Assembly: GCF_016629525.1 (NCBI RefSeq)
Contig: NZ_AP024269.1
Coordinates: 3,410,001 to 3,474,000 of the forward strand
Direction of reading: 5' to 3'
Length of the DNA: 64,000 bases
From: Kaistia sp. 32K
Lineage (GTDB): Bacteria > Pseudomonadota > Alphaproteobacteria > Rhizobiales > Kaistiaceae
Below, in pieces: positions 39,032 through 47,204 of the stretch. The notes beneath the pieces are model-generated. The model did not search any database, had not been told where the DNA came from, and was given only the letters and a program-made list of their open reading frames with translations. How positions within the stretch are numbered: position 1 is the stretch's first letter; each line of letters begins with the position of its first letter. The position numbers and the translations under genes are program-made.

Positions 39032-39823
39032 ATGATCGGCATCGGCATCGGGGGATGGACGTTCGAGCCGTGGCGGGACAATTTCTACCCCGCCGGGCTG
39101 CCGCAGAAGCGCGAACTCGAATATGCGGCGTCGAAACTGACTTCGATCGAGGTCAACGGCACCTATTACGGCTCGCAGAAGCCGGAGAGCTTCCGCAAAT
39201 GGGCCGACGAGACGCCGGACAATTTCGTCTTCGCGCTGAAGGGTCCGCGCTTCGCCACCAACCGCCGCGTCCTGGCGGAAGCCGGCGAATCGATCGACCG
39301 CTTCTTCGCCAGCGGCGTGACCGAGCTCGGCGCGAAGCTCGGTCCGATCAACTGGCAGTTCATGGCGACCAAGAAATTCGACGCCGAGGACTTTGAGGGC
39401 TTCCTCAAGCTTCTGCCCGAAAGCGTCGACGGCAAGACGATCCGCCACGCCGTCGAGGTCCGGCATCCGAGCTTCCAGACGCCAGATTTCATCGCACTGG
39501 CCCGCCGGCACGGCGTCGCTGTGGTTGTGGCGGATTCCGACGACTTTCCCCAGATTGCCGACCCGACGGCCGGATTCGTCTATGCCCGCCTGCAAAATGC
39601 GTCCGAGGCAGAAAAAAACGGCTATCCCGACTCCGCTCTGGAGGATTGGCGCGGACGTGTCGAGACATGGGCGGCTGGCGATATGCCTGCCGATCTTCCC
39701 CTCCTCGCCGAGGCGCCGAAGGAACGCGGCAAGCGCGACGTTTTCCTCTACATGATCAACGGCTTCAAGCCCAAGGCGCCGTTCGCCGCCATGTCGCTGA
39801 TCTCGCGACTCAACGCCGGCTGA
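39032..39823 (+). CDS. DUF72-family protein
   Basis: 263 residues in a TIM-barrel-like family. Motifs: GIGGWTFEPWRDNFYPAGLP at the start, LTSIEVNGTYYGSQKPESF, FVFALKGPRFATN, RHAVEVRHPSF and the late FVYARLQNASEAEKNGY. The enzymatic role of DUF72 is not established. AGGAG lies 10 bases before ATG. It is divergent from the small DUF2892-like gene. Confidence 0.93.
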   Translation: MIGIGIGGWTFEPWRDNFYPAGLPQKRELEYAASKLTSIEVNGTYYGSQKPESFRKWADETPDNFVFALKGPRFATNRRVLAEAGESIDRFFASGVTELGAKLGPINWQFMATKKFDAEDFEGFLKLLPESVDGKTIRHAVEVRHPSFQTPDFIALARRHGVAVVVADSDDFPQIADPTAGFVYARLQNASEAEKNGYPDSALEDWRGRVETWAAGDMPADLPLLAEAPKERGKRDVFLYMINGFKPKAPFAAMSLISRLNAG

Positions 39824-39995
39824 GTCGGACGCTGAGTCACGTTCGATAGCCGGCGCAGGAACCGATTGCACTCGGTTGCGTTGAGTTTGTGAACAATCGC
39901 ACGCCCAAATCTCGCCTTTTTCCGCTGTTGGATAAACAGCCAACGAAACTTGTTTCCCGTTTTAGGTGCAAACCGCGTCAGCGAGCGCGAAAACC

Positions 39996-40406
39996 ATGAG
40001 ATCAAGCGTGCAGGTTCAATTGCGTATCGCGGCCGTTACGGCTGCTCTTGTGGCCGCCGGTGCGGCCCTCTCCTTCGGGAGCCTGCCGGCGGAAGCCGGC
40101 ACTCAGTGCGGCCGAGCTTCCTGGTACGCGCTCGGCGGAAAGACCGCCAACGGTGAGCGCAACAATCCCAACGCCATGACGGCAGCGCACCGCAACCTGC
40201 CCTTCGGCACCCGCGTCCGGGTCGAGAACCTCAAGAACGGCAAATACGTCGTCGTCCGCATCAACGACCGCGGCCCCTTCACCGGCGGCCGGGTGATCGA
40301 CGTTTCCCGCGCTGCCGCGCAGCAGCTCGGCATGGTCAAGACCGGCACCGCCAAGGTGCGGCTGGTCGTCGATGGCGCCGCCGTGAAGAGCGCCTGCCCG
40401 GCCTGA
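39996..40406 (+). CDS. Septal ring lytic transglycosylase RlpA-like (double-psi beta-barrel) protein
   Basis: 136 residues from ATG 39996. Signal peptide ending [11 protein letters not shown], then the RlpA barrel: [42 protein letters not shown] and [16 protein letters not shown]. The catalytic Asp of RlpA-type enzymes lies in the NDRGP strand. There is no lipobox or SPOR domain, so it is a short soluble form. Periplasmic cell-wall cleavage is the likely role. Confidence 0.9.
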   Translation: MRSSVQVQLRIAAVTAALVAAGAALSFGSLPAEAGTQCGRASWYALGGKTANGERNNPNAMTAAHRNLPFGTRVRVENLKNGKYVVVRINDRGPFTGGRVIDVSRAAAQQLGMVKTGTAKVRLVVDGAAVKSACPA

Positions 40407-40480
40407 TTCCCGCAGCCTTCCCTTCGCGTCCCCTCGCCGTCGGCGGGAAGCGACGCCTCCCTCTCCCTGAAAATCCGGAT

Positions 40481-41548
40481 CTATGTCCCGTCGAGCGCCA
40501 CGGCCTTTACCAGAGCCGTGACGGCGAGGCCGGCCTTGAGATCGAGATCGCGCACCGCGTCGCGCGTCACGCGCGCGAGCATCGGCTCGCCGCCGACATC
40601 GAGCCGGACGCCGACATCGGGCGACGGCTCGCTGCCGATTTCGACGATGCGCGCGGCCAGCCGGTTGCGGACCGAGAGGCGTCCCGGCTCGCCGACGGCC
40701 AGCGTCACGTCGCGGGCGCGAATGCGGATGCGCAGCCGCGTGCCGATCGCGGCATCGACATGGGGAACCACCAGCGGCCCGGCCGGATGGTCGAGCCGCG
40801 TGACGCCGTCGGCCGGGTCCTGCGCAACGACGACCGCTTCGAGCACGGCGCCGGCCTCCCAGTCGCCCACCGCGCCCAGATGCGCGAACACCTCGCCGAC
40901 TGGCCCCAGCGCCGCGACGCGTCCGCCATCGATCAGCGCGACCGTATCGGCGAGCCTGGCGACCTCCTCGACGGAATGGCTGACATAGACGATCGGCAGG
41001 CGCTTGGCGTCGCGGAGCCGCTCGATATAGGGCAGGATCTCGGCCTTGCGCTCGCGATCGAGCGCGGCGAGCGGCTCGTCCATCAGCAGGCAATCCGGGC
41101 TCGCCAGAAGCGCTCGGCCGATGGCGACGCGCTGCTTCTCGCCGCCCGAGAGATCGCGCGGCATGCGCGCCAGCAAGCCGCCGATGCCGAGCAGCTCGAC
41201 GACCTCGTCGAGCCCGCCCCAGCGCCGCGCGCGCGGGGTCAGCCAGCGGCCGTAGAGCAGGTTGGAGCGGACGGAGAGATGCGGGAAGAGCCGCCCCTCC
41301 TGAAAGACATAGCCGATGCGCCGCTTGCCCGGCGGCACGAAGACGGAGCGCTCCGTATCGACGAGCGTGCGGCCATCGAGAATGATGCTGCCGCGATCCG
41401 GCCGGGCGAGGCCGGCGATCTGGTTGACGAGCGAGGTCTTGCCGGAGCCGGAGCGGCCGAACAGCGCCGTGACGCCCGGCCCCGTCTGCAGCTCGATGTC
41501 CAGCGTGAACTGCCCCAGCTGCTTGCGGACGGAAACGGAGAGCGTCAT
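40481..41548 (-). CDS. modC: Molybdate ABC transporter ATP-binding protein
   Basis: 355 residues. Walker A GRSGSGKT, Q-loop YVFQEGRLFPHL, signature LSGGEKQRVAIGRALL, Walker B CLLMDEPLAALD and His switch VYVSHSVEEV, then a C-terminal TOBE/Mop domain for molybdate sensing (ARDVTLAVGEPG, then NRLAARIVEI). Energises molybdate uptake. Its ATG overlaps the modB stop by 4 bases (translational coupling), and it is the last gene of the mod operon. Confidence 0.96.
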   Translation of the reverse strand: MTLSVSVRKQLGQFTLDIELQTGPGVTALFGRSGSGKTSLVNQIAGLARPDRGSIILDGRTLVDTERSVFVPPGKRRIGYVFQEGRLFPHLSVRSNLLYGRWLTPRARRWGGLDEVVELLGIGGLLARMPRDLSGGEKQRVAIGRALLASPDCLLMDEPLAALDRERKAEILPYIERLRDAKRLPIVYVSHSVEEVARLADTVALIDGGRVAALGPVGEVFAHLGAVGDWEAGAVLEAVVVAQDPADGVTRLDHPAGPLVVPHVDAAIGTRLRIRIRARDVTLAVGEPGRLSVRNRLAARIVEIGSEPSPDVGVRLDVGGEPMLARVTRDAVRDLDLKAGLAVTALVKAVALDGT

Positions 41549-42240
41549 CCGACGGTCCCCCGCGCCACGCGCCGCGCCAGGAACTCCGAGAGCACGAGGG
41601 CGGCCAGCGAGATGGCGATCGAGATCACCGTCAGCCGCAGCGCCGCGGCGTCGCCGTCCGGCGTCTGGATCAGCGCGTAGATCGCCGAGGGCACGGTCTG
41701 GGTCTCGCCCGGAATGTTGGAGACGAAGGTGATGGTGGCGCCGAACTCACCGAGCGCCCGGGCGAAGGAGAGCACCAGCCCGGCCAGGATACCGGGCAAC
41801 GCCAGCGGCAAGGTCACGGTCAGGAAGACGACCATCCGCCCGGCGCCCAGCGTCGAGGCGGCCTGTTCGAGCTTGCGATCGATGCTTTCGATCGAAAGGC
41901 GGATGGCGCGCACCATCAGCGGAAAGCCCATGACGCCGCAGGCGAGCGCCGCGCCGGTCCAGCGGAAGGCGAAGACGAGGCCGAAGGTCTGCTCGAAGAA
42001 AGCGCCGAGCGGCCCCCGGCGGCCAAAGGCGAGCAGCAGCAGATAGCCGGTCACCACGGGCGGCATCACCAGCGGCAGATGCACGAGGCCATCGAGCAGG
42101 GTGCGGCCATAGAAGCGCCCGCGCGCCAAAATGAAGGCGATGGCGATGCCGAACGGCAGGCTGACCAGCATCGCCACCGACGAGACCTTCAGGCTCAAGC
42201 CGATGGCGGTCAGTTCCTCGGGCGACAGAAAGCTGCTCAT
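41545..42240 (-). CDS. modB: Molybdate ABC transporter permease
   Basis: 231 residues with five to six membrane helices. Family motifs: SLPFGIAIAFILARGRF, PLVMPPVVTGYLLL and the coupling motif EQAASTLGAGRMVVFLTVTLPLALPG. FVSNIPGETQTVPSAIY is a ModB signature. Dimeric channel for molybdate, coupled to modC by a 4-base overlap. Confidence 0.96.
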   Translation of the reverse strand: MSSFLSPEELTAIGLSLKVSSVAMLVSLPFGIAIAFILARGRFYGRTLLDGLVHLPLVMPPVVTGYLLLLAFGRRGPLGAFFEQTFGLVFAFRWTGAALACGVMGFPLMVRAIRLSIESIDRKLEQAASTLGAGRMVVFLTVTLPLALPGILAGLVLSFARALGEFGATITFVSNIPGETQTVPSAIYALIQTPDGDAAALRLTVISIAISLAALVLSEFLARRVARGTVG

Positions 42241-42301
42241 CGGTCGGCGGAGCCGAGGGTCGGCAGGCTGGCCGCCCGGGCCAAGGCGCAGAGGAAATGG
42301 A

Positions 42302-42802
42302 TCATTTCACCTCGATGCGGACGACGTCGCGAACGCTGCGGCCGCCATGGGCGTCGCCGGGCACCAGAAGCCGCAGCCGGGATGGCGACAGGGGCGGTTC
42401 GCCGCCCGCATAGGCGAGCAGCACCGCCTTGCCGGCATAATGCGGGTCCAGCTCGCCGATCGACAGCGAAACGGCGTAGCCGTCGCGGCCGGTAACGAGC
42501 AGCGTATGGCGGAGCGCCGTGTTCTTGCCGGGCTCGTTCACCAGCCCCGCCTTCTCGATCAGCGACCAGAGCAGCGCGCCGGTATAGTGGCCGATCTCGC
42601 GGTCCTTGCCGGTTTCGAAATCGACGTCGATGGCGGTCGCGGGCACGGAGCGCAGCGTCGCCTCCGACAGGACGAGGCTCTGACGGACGGCGCCGTCGAG
42701 CACGGCCACCTCCTCCGCATGCAGCGGGGATCCCGCGCCGGCCAGGACGGCCAGCGCGAGAAGAGCGCCGCGCAGCAGCTTCAGGAAGCCGGGCTCAGCC
42801 AA
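42302..42802 (-). CDS. Secreted pterin-binding-like protein of the mod operon
   Basis: 166 residues from TTG 42802, 3 bases after the mop stop. Signal peptide LLRGALLALAVLAGAGSPLHA. The mature segment (HYTGALLWSLIEKAGLV, RHTLLVTGRDGYAVSLSIGE, then PSRLRLLVPGDAHGGRSVRD) resembles a truncated oxidoreductase molybdopterin-binding (SUOX) domain, without the Moco cysteine. Similar small proteins occur in other mod operons. It may bind a pterin or anion; no activity shown. Confidence 0.75.
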   Translation of the reverse strand: MAEPGFLKLLRGALLALAVLAGAGSPLHAEEVAVLDGAVRQSLVLSEATLRSVPATAIDVDFETGKDREIGHYTGALLWSLIEKAGLVNEPGKNTALRHTLLVTGRDGYAVSLSIGELDPHYAGKAVLLAYAGGEPPLSPSRLRLLVPGDAHGGRSVRDVVRIEVK

Positions 42803-42805
42803 GGA

Positions 42806-43012
42806 CTACTTGCCGATCATGACATCGGAGGCCTTGATCACCGCCGTCGCCTTGTCGCCCACCTTGAGCGCGAGGTCGTCGACCGCCTCGTTGGTGATCG
42901 ACGAGGTGATGATGTGGCCATGGCCGATGTCGATCTTCACCCGGGCCGTCGTCTGGCCCTTCTCGACGGCCGTGATCGTGCCTTCGAGCTGGTTGCGCGC
43001 ACTGAGCTTCAT
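42806..43012 (-). CDS. mop: Molybdopterin/molybdate-binding TOBE protein (Mop type)
   Basis: 68 residues, a single Mop/TOBE domain: MKLSARNQLEGTITAVEKGQ, SITNEAVDDLALKVGD and the terminal AVIKASDVMIGK. Molbindins form hexamers that store molybdate. The start is 11 bases after modA; the product resembles one half of ModG. Its presence fits intracellular molybdate buffering beside the importer. Confidence 0.93.
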   Translation of the reverse strand: MKLSARNQLEGTITAVEKGQTTARVKIDIGHGHIITSSITNEAVDDLALKVGDKATAVIKASDVMIGK

Positions 43013-43023
43013 TCTGGCTATCC

Positions 43024-43827
43024 CTATTTTGCGAGAATGGTGAACCCCTGCCCCTCGAAGCTCGGGCGAGCCTCCGGCGAGATCAGCCATTCGAGAAACG
43101 CCTTCGCGTCGGCATTGTTCGACGCGGCGATGCGGGCGACAGGGTAGACGATCGGGGGATGGCTGTCCTCCGGGAAGGTCCCGACGACCTTGACGCCGGC
43201 CTCGGCATGGGCGTCGGTGCCGTAGACGATGCCGAGCGGGGCCTCGCCCTTGGCGACGAAGGCGAGCGCGCCACGGACATTGTCCGCCTGCGCGACATGC
43301 GGCTGGACCGCGTCCCAGACGCCGAGCGCCGTCAGCGCCGCCTTGCCGTATTTGCCGGCCGGCACGGAATCGATGCTGGCCATGGCGAGCTTGCCGTCAG
43401 AGCCGAGGGCGGCGGCGATCGGAAAATCCTTGGCGATGGTCAGGTCGACGGTCGCGTCCTTCGGCGCCACCAGCACCAGCGTGTTGCCGAGCAGGGTGAC
43501 GCGCGACGAGGCGTCGATCAGGTCCTTCTTGGCGAGATAGTCCATCCAGTCGAGATCGGCGGAGAAGAAGATGTCGGCCGGCGCGCCGGATTCGATCTGC
43601 TTGGCGAGCTGCGACGAGCCGGCATAGCTGATGGCGAGCTCCTTGCCGGTCTTCTCCTTGTAGGCGGCCGCGGCGCCGTCGAGCGCATTCTTCAGGCTGG
43701 CGGCCGCGAAGACGGTGACGTCGGCGGCCTGTGCCGTCGACGCGGCCAGCGGTCCGACGAACGGGGTGGCCAGAACAGCCAGGGCGCCGAGCAGGACAAG
43801 TCCGCGCCGGAAACGGTTGATCGACAT
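43024..43827 (-). CDS. modA: Molybdate ABC transporter periplasmic binding protein
   Basis: 267 residues from ATG 43827 (GGAG seven bases upstream). Signal peptide RRGLVLLGALAVLATPFVGP ending TAQA. Ligand-binding motifs VTVFAAASLKNALDGAAAAY, ISYAGSSQLAKQIESGAPAD (the Ser ligands of molybdate) and TDAHAEAGVKVVGTFPEDSH, where the conserved Asp/Tyr region of ModA lies. First gene of the operon, with a palindromic Mo-box candidate 20 bases upstream. Confidence 0.96.
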   Translation of the reverse strand: MSINRFRRGLVLLGALAVLATPFVGPLAASTAQAADVTVFAAASLKNALDGAAAAYKEKTGKELAISYAGSSQLAKQIESGAPADIFFSADLDWMDYLAKKDLIDASSRVTLLGNTLVLVAPKDATVDLTIAKDFPIAAALGSDGKLAMASIDSVPAGKYGKAALTALGVWDAVQPHVAQADNVRGALAFVAKGEAPLGIVYGTDAHAEAGVKVVGTFPEDSHPPIVYPVARIAASNNADAKAFLEWLISPEARPSFEGQGFTILAK

Positions 43828-43847
43828 AGTGCTCTCCTCAATGGGCT

Positions 43848-43871
43848 CGACATTTCTGCATGGAAATGTCG
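43848..43871. promoter_or_regulatory. Candidate Mo-box (ModE operator) upstream of modA
   Basis: Perfect inverted repeat with arms CGACATTTC (43848–43856) and GAAATGTCG (43863–43871), spacer TGCATG. Rhodobacter-type Mo-boxes have the form CG-N-TATATA, 6 bases, TATATA-N-CG; the 6-bp spacer and CG ends match. It lies in the modA leader and 111 bases upstream of the divergent GST gene. Confidence 0.65.
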
Positions 43872-43982
43872 GTCGATCAACGCCCGGACCCATCGATTTC
43901 GCTGAGCCTTCGAGCACGAATTGGAATTGGACGAAGCGGCATCGCGGCGACTAGCCTTGGCGAGCGGCAACAGGGAATCATC

Positions 43983-44612
43983 ATGACGGCTCTCTACACG
44001 CTCTATTCGATGCAGTTCTCGGGCAATTGCTACAAGGCGCGCCTCGCCATGCATGAACTCGACCTTCCATTCCGGATCGTCGACTTCGTGAAGGGTGACG
44101 GCCAGACGACGAGCCCGGAATTCCTGGCGATCAATCCGAATGCCCAGGTGCCGCTGCTGGTCCTGCCGGACGGAAGGCCGCTCGCCGAATCGAACGCCAT
44201 CCTCCTGCACCTCGCCGAGGGAAGCGCGCTCATCCCCACGGACCGCTACGACCGGGCGCTCTGCTATCAGTGGCTGTTCTTCGAGCAATACAGCCACGAG
44301 CCCGTCATCGCCGTCGCGCGCAACTGGCTCACCTACATCCCGGGCGGCCGCGAGACGATGGCGCACCGGATCGACGAATGGCAGCGGAAGGGCAACCATG
44401 TCCTGTCGGTGATGGAGGACTGGCTCGGGAAGCACGCCTTCTTCGCCGGCGAGACCTTCTCGATCGCCGATATCGCGCTCTATGCCTATACGCATGTCGC
44501 CGAGGAAGCGGACTATGATCTCGGCCGATATCCGGCGATCCGGGACTGGCTGGCGCGGGTCGCGGCGCGGCCGCGGCACGTTCCGCTCGACTGGCGACCT
44601 GACGTAACGTGA
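43983..44612 (+). CDS. Glutathione S-transferase family protein
   Basis: 209 residues. Thioredoxin-like N-terminal domain with SMQFSGNCYKARLAM at the active site, NPNAQVPLLVLPDGRPLAESNAI (cis-Pro and the Glu-Ser that bind the gamma-glutamyl group) and an all-helical C-terminal domain (FSIADIALYAYTHVAEEADY). Typical cytosolic GST; substrate unknown. Divergent from modA over a 155-base region that contains the Mo-box candidate. Confidence 0.93.
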   Translation: MTALYTLYSMQFSGNCYKARLAMHELDLPFRIVDFVKGDGQTTSPEFLAINPNAQVPLLVLPDGRPLAESNAILLHLAEGSALIPTDRYDRALCYQWLFFEQYSHEPVIAVARNWLTYIPGGRETMAHRIDEWQRKGNHVLSVMEDWLGKHAFFAGETFSIADIALYAYTHVAEEADYDLGRYPAIRDWLARVAARPRHVPLDWRPDVT

Positions 44613-44806
44613 CCCCGGTCACAGACAGGATCGCCGGGGAGGCCTAACAAGCCGGGATTCATGAAGGATTAACCGTAAGGCAAACTTCTCAATTTCGACA
44701 TGATATCTGTCGTGCAGAGCCACAATCCATCCGGACCATCGCCGCAGTCGAGGGTCTTTATGGTGGCGTGGGACGGGGAAGACCGCAGATAGATCGACGG
44801 GATACG

Positions 44807-45052
44807 ATGATGAGCACGCAGAAGAGCACCAGGCCGGCACGGCCCCGCCGCGAAACCGCGACGCGCGGCGCCTTCTATATCTGGATGGCTGCCTACGCCG
44901 CCGCGCTCGTCGCCATCGTGTCCGTGCACGAATTCAGCGGCCGTCCCGCCGAAACGCCGGCCCCGGAGCAGCAGGCGACGCATGGGGCGACCCATGGCGA
45001 CATGTTGCTCGGCCCGCTCGTGCCCGTCGTCCAGGCCGACGTGGACGGCTGA
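44807..45052 (+). CDS. Small single-TM protein of unknown function
   Basis: 81 residues from tandem ATGs at 44807. A basic cytoplasmic start (KSTRPARPRRETATRG) precedes one helix (AFYIWMAAYAAALVAIVSV) and a polar tail with THGATHGD. No family recognised. It may form a unit with the 47-residue frame at 45055. The upstream 190 bases hold no visible element. Confidence 0.5.
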   Translation: MMSTQKSTRPARPRRETATRGAFYIWMAAYAAALVAIVSVHEFSGRPAETPAPEQQATHGATHGDMLLGPLVPVVQADVDG

Positions 45053-45054
45053 TC

Positions 45055-45198
45055 ATGCGCAACCGCCCTGCCCTCCCGTCGCAGCGCGTGCATGTCCGGC
45101 GGCCGCAGGCCGCCGGCGAACGACGCCGCCATCACGACGACAGCTTCGAGATCGAGCAGTTCTGGCTGGCGGCCCCGCTCAAAACTTGTGAAAAATGA
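45055..45198 (+). CDS. 47-residue frame directly downstream, doubtful
   Basis: ATG 45055 starts 2 bases after the preceding stop. Basic peptide (MRNRPALPSQRVHVRRPQAA) with a C-terminal SFEIEQFWLAAPLKTCEK. Its 3-prime 20 bases overlap the DUF486 gene on the other strand. It has no family match and may be non-coding; operon-like spacing is the only support. Confidence 0.28.
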   Translation: MRNRPALPSQRVHVRRPQAAGERRRHHDDSFEIEQFWLAAPLKTCEK

Positions 45199-45532
45199 AG
45201 GCCGCGCCGCCGGCGATCATCGCGAAGCCGACCAGGTGGTTCCAGCCGAGCGGCTCCTTCAGATAGAGCCATGAGAACAGCGCGAAGACGACGAGGGTGA
45301 TCACCTCCTGCATCGTCTTCAGCTGCGCCGCCGAATAGACGCCGTGGCCGATCCGGTTCGCAGGCACCGCCAGGCAATACTCGAACAGCGCGATGAACCA
45401 GCTGATCAGGATCACCTTGACCAGCAAGGTATTCGGATATTTCAGGTGCCAGTACCACGCCGACGTCATGAAGACGTTGGAGATGACGAGCAGAATGACC
45501 GGCGCAATCGCTGGCGAGAGCAGGTTCGGCAT
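45179..45532 (-). CDS. DMT-like DUF486 membrane protein
   Basis: 117 residues from ATG 45532. Four hydrophobic helices, with DUF486 motifs: NVFMTSAWYWHLKY, WFIALFEYCLAVPANRIG, YSAAQLKTMQEVITLVVF and HLVGFAMIAGGAAFIF. The family belongs to the drug/metabolite transporter superfamily but is half-size; transport activity has not been shown. Confidence 0.92.
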   Translation of the reverse strand: MPNLLSPAIAPVILLVISNVFMTSAWYWHLKYPNTLLVKVILISWFIALFEYCLAVPANRIGHGVYSAAQLKTMQEVITLVVFALFSWLYLKEPLGWNHLVGFAMIAGGAAFIFHKF

Positions 45533-45691
45533 GGGGGGACCTTGGCTGGGGATGGCGGCGCGCACTCTGCCCGCGCCATCGCTGCCGTCAAGAAGCGATT
45601 TGTCGCCGGAAAGGATCAGACCCGGCGAGAAGCCGGCTTCACTTTCCGCTGGGTTCCGCTAGGGTCCCGGCAACACAAGGGGACCGGGACC

Positions 45692-45994
45692 ATGTCGCTG
45701 ACGACCGAAGAGAAGATGCTGATCGAGATGCGCGTGGCCAATGAGAGCCCGAGCACGGCGACCGCCTATCTGCTCTGGATCTTCCTCTGGTTCGTCTCGG
45801 CGCACCGCTTCTATCTCGGCCGCCCCGGCAGCGCGATCCTGCAGATCCTCTGCTATTTCATCGTCATCGGCTTCATCTGGGTGCTGATCGACGCCTTCCT
45901 CATTCCCGGCATGATCCGCGACAAGCAGGACGAGATCCGCCGCCGGCTGGAGCGCGCCGCGCTCACCGGCACCATCTCGTCGAGGTCTCCCTAG
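45692..45994 (+). CDS. TM2-domain protein
   Basis: 100 residues: STATAYLLWIFLWFVSAHRF and YLGRPGSAILQILCYFIVIG make the paired helices of a TM2 domain with the central HRFYLG motif, followed by a basic tail (KQDEIRRRLERAAL). Function unknown. Ribosome site AAGGGGA upstream. Confidence 0.88.
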   Translation: MSLTTEEKMLIEMRVANESPSTATAYLLWIFLWFVSAHRFYLGRPGSAILQILCYFIVIGFIWVLIDAFLIPGMIRDKQDEIRRRLERAALTGTISSRSP

Positions 45995-46061
45995 CGGCTG
46001 GACAATCCGGGGCGGCGCGCCTTAGCCTCGCGCTTCCGCCACCAAGACCGGACGCTCCGCC

Positions 46062-46889
46062 ATGACCCATCCCGCGCTCGCCGAAAACCATGTCGCCGTC
46101 ATCACGGGCGGCGCCTCCGGCATCGGCCTCGCCGCCGCGAGGAAGTTCCAGGCGCTGGGGCTGAAGGTCGCCATCGCCGATTATCGCCAGGACGCGCTCG
46201 ACGCGGCGGCGGCCTCGCTCGGCCCCGATGTGCTGGCTGTCCGCGCCAACGTCGCCAGCCGCGAGGATGTCGAGAAGCTGAAGGACGCCGTCTACGAGCG
46301 CTTCGGCAAGGTCAACGTGCTGATGAACAATGCCGGCACCGACGGCGCCGGCCCCGTTCTCGGCTCGCTCGACAACTGGCAGCGCGTCATCGGCACCAAC
46401 CTCTTCGGCGTCGTCAACGGTATGCAGGTCTTCGTGCCGGAAATGCTTGATGGCACCGAGCCCGGCCTCGTCATCAATACCGGCTCCAAGCAGGGCATCA
46501 CCACGCCGCCGGGCGACGCCGGCTACAACGTCTCCAAGGCCGGCGTGAAGGTCGCGACCGAGGCGCTGGCGCATGAGCTGCGCAACATCGAGGGCGCGAA
46601 GATCACCGCGCATCTGCTGATCCCCGGCTTCGTCTGGACGCACCTGACGAAGGGTGAGCGCACCGAGAAGCCGGCCGGCGCCTGGACGCCGGAAGAAACG
46701 GTCGATTTCATGCTCGCCTCGCTCGATCGCGGCGATTTCTACATCCTCTGCCCCGACAACGACGTCGACCGCGCCACCGACGAGAAGCGCATCCTCTGGG
46801 CCGCCGGCGACATCGTCGAGAACCGCCCGCCACTGTCGCGCTGGCACAAGGACTTTGGCGAGAAGTTCAAGGCTTATTTGAAGGGGTGA
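46062..46889 (+). CDS. SDR-family NAD(P)-dependent oxidoreductase
   Basis: 275 residues. Cofactor motif VITGGASGIGLA, the NNAG motif in VLMNNAGTDG, Ser in NTGSKQGITTPPGDAGYNVSK with the catalytic Tyr-x-x-x-Lys (YNVSK), and the PGFVWT loop. Classical short-chain dehydrogenase with a slightly extended C-terminus. Substrate unknown. It stands alone. Confidence 0.92.
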   Translation: MTHPALAENHVAVITGGASGIGLAAARKFQALGLKVAIADYRQDALDAAAASLGPDVLAVRANVASREDVEKLKDAVYERFGKVNVLMNNAGTDGAGPVLGSLDNWQRVIGTNLFGVVNGMQVFVPEMLDGTEPGLVINTGSKQGITTPPGDAGYNVSKAGVKVATEALAHELRNIEGAKITAHLLIPGFVWTHLTKGERTEKPAGAWTPEETVDFMLASLDRGDFYILCPDNDVDRATDEKRILWAAGDIVENRPPLSRWHKDFGEKFKAYLKG

Positions 46890-46966
46890 AGCTGGGCCAT
46901 TCCCTCACCTCTCCCGAGGGGGGAGATTTTCGTACAACGCCGGCAGTCATGCAGTCCCCGATCCCC

Positions 46967-47090
46967 ATCATCCTGAGGAGGCTTGCGGTAGCAAGCCGTC
47001 TCGAAGGACGCACGGGCTTGGGGCAACAGTTGAACCGCTCTGCGTGCTTCGAGACGGCCCTTCGAGCCTCCTCAGCATGTTGATGATGGT
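46967..47090. repeat. Intergenic inverted repeat, CATCCTGAGGAG family, copy 1
   Basis: The left half starts ATCATCCTGAGGAGGCTTGC and continues CCGTCTCGAAGGACGCA. The right half (47043–47090) is an inverted near-copy (GCGTGCTTCGAGACGGCCCTT, then CTCCTCAGCATG). It fills most of the 315-bp gap between the SDR gene and gguB, next to a remnant of the CTCTCCCT repeat at 46899–46925. A second copy lies at 54662–54783. Confidence 0.82.
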
Positions 47091-47141
47091 GTTGGTCTCC
47101 TGAGGGAGAATGGAGGCCGCCAGCGTCCCTCTCTCACCCAA

Positions 47142-47176
47142 CAAAAAAGCCCCCCGCTCGGCCGAGCGGGGGGCTT
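47142..47176 (-). terminator. Terminator of the chvE-gguAB operon
   Basis: Palindrome around 47147–47176 (AAGCCCCCCGCTCGG and complement). Read on the minus strand it ends in GGGGGGCTTTTTTG, a classical Rho-independent terminator 29 bases after the gguB stop. It could also serve the SDR side. Confidence 0.88.
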
Positions 47177-47204
47177 CTTCATTTCTGCCGCGGCTGGGGA
47201 GCCG

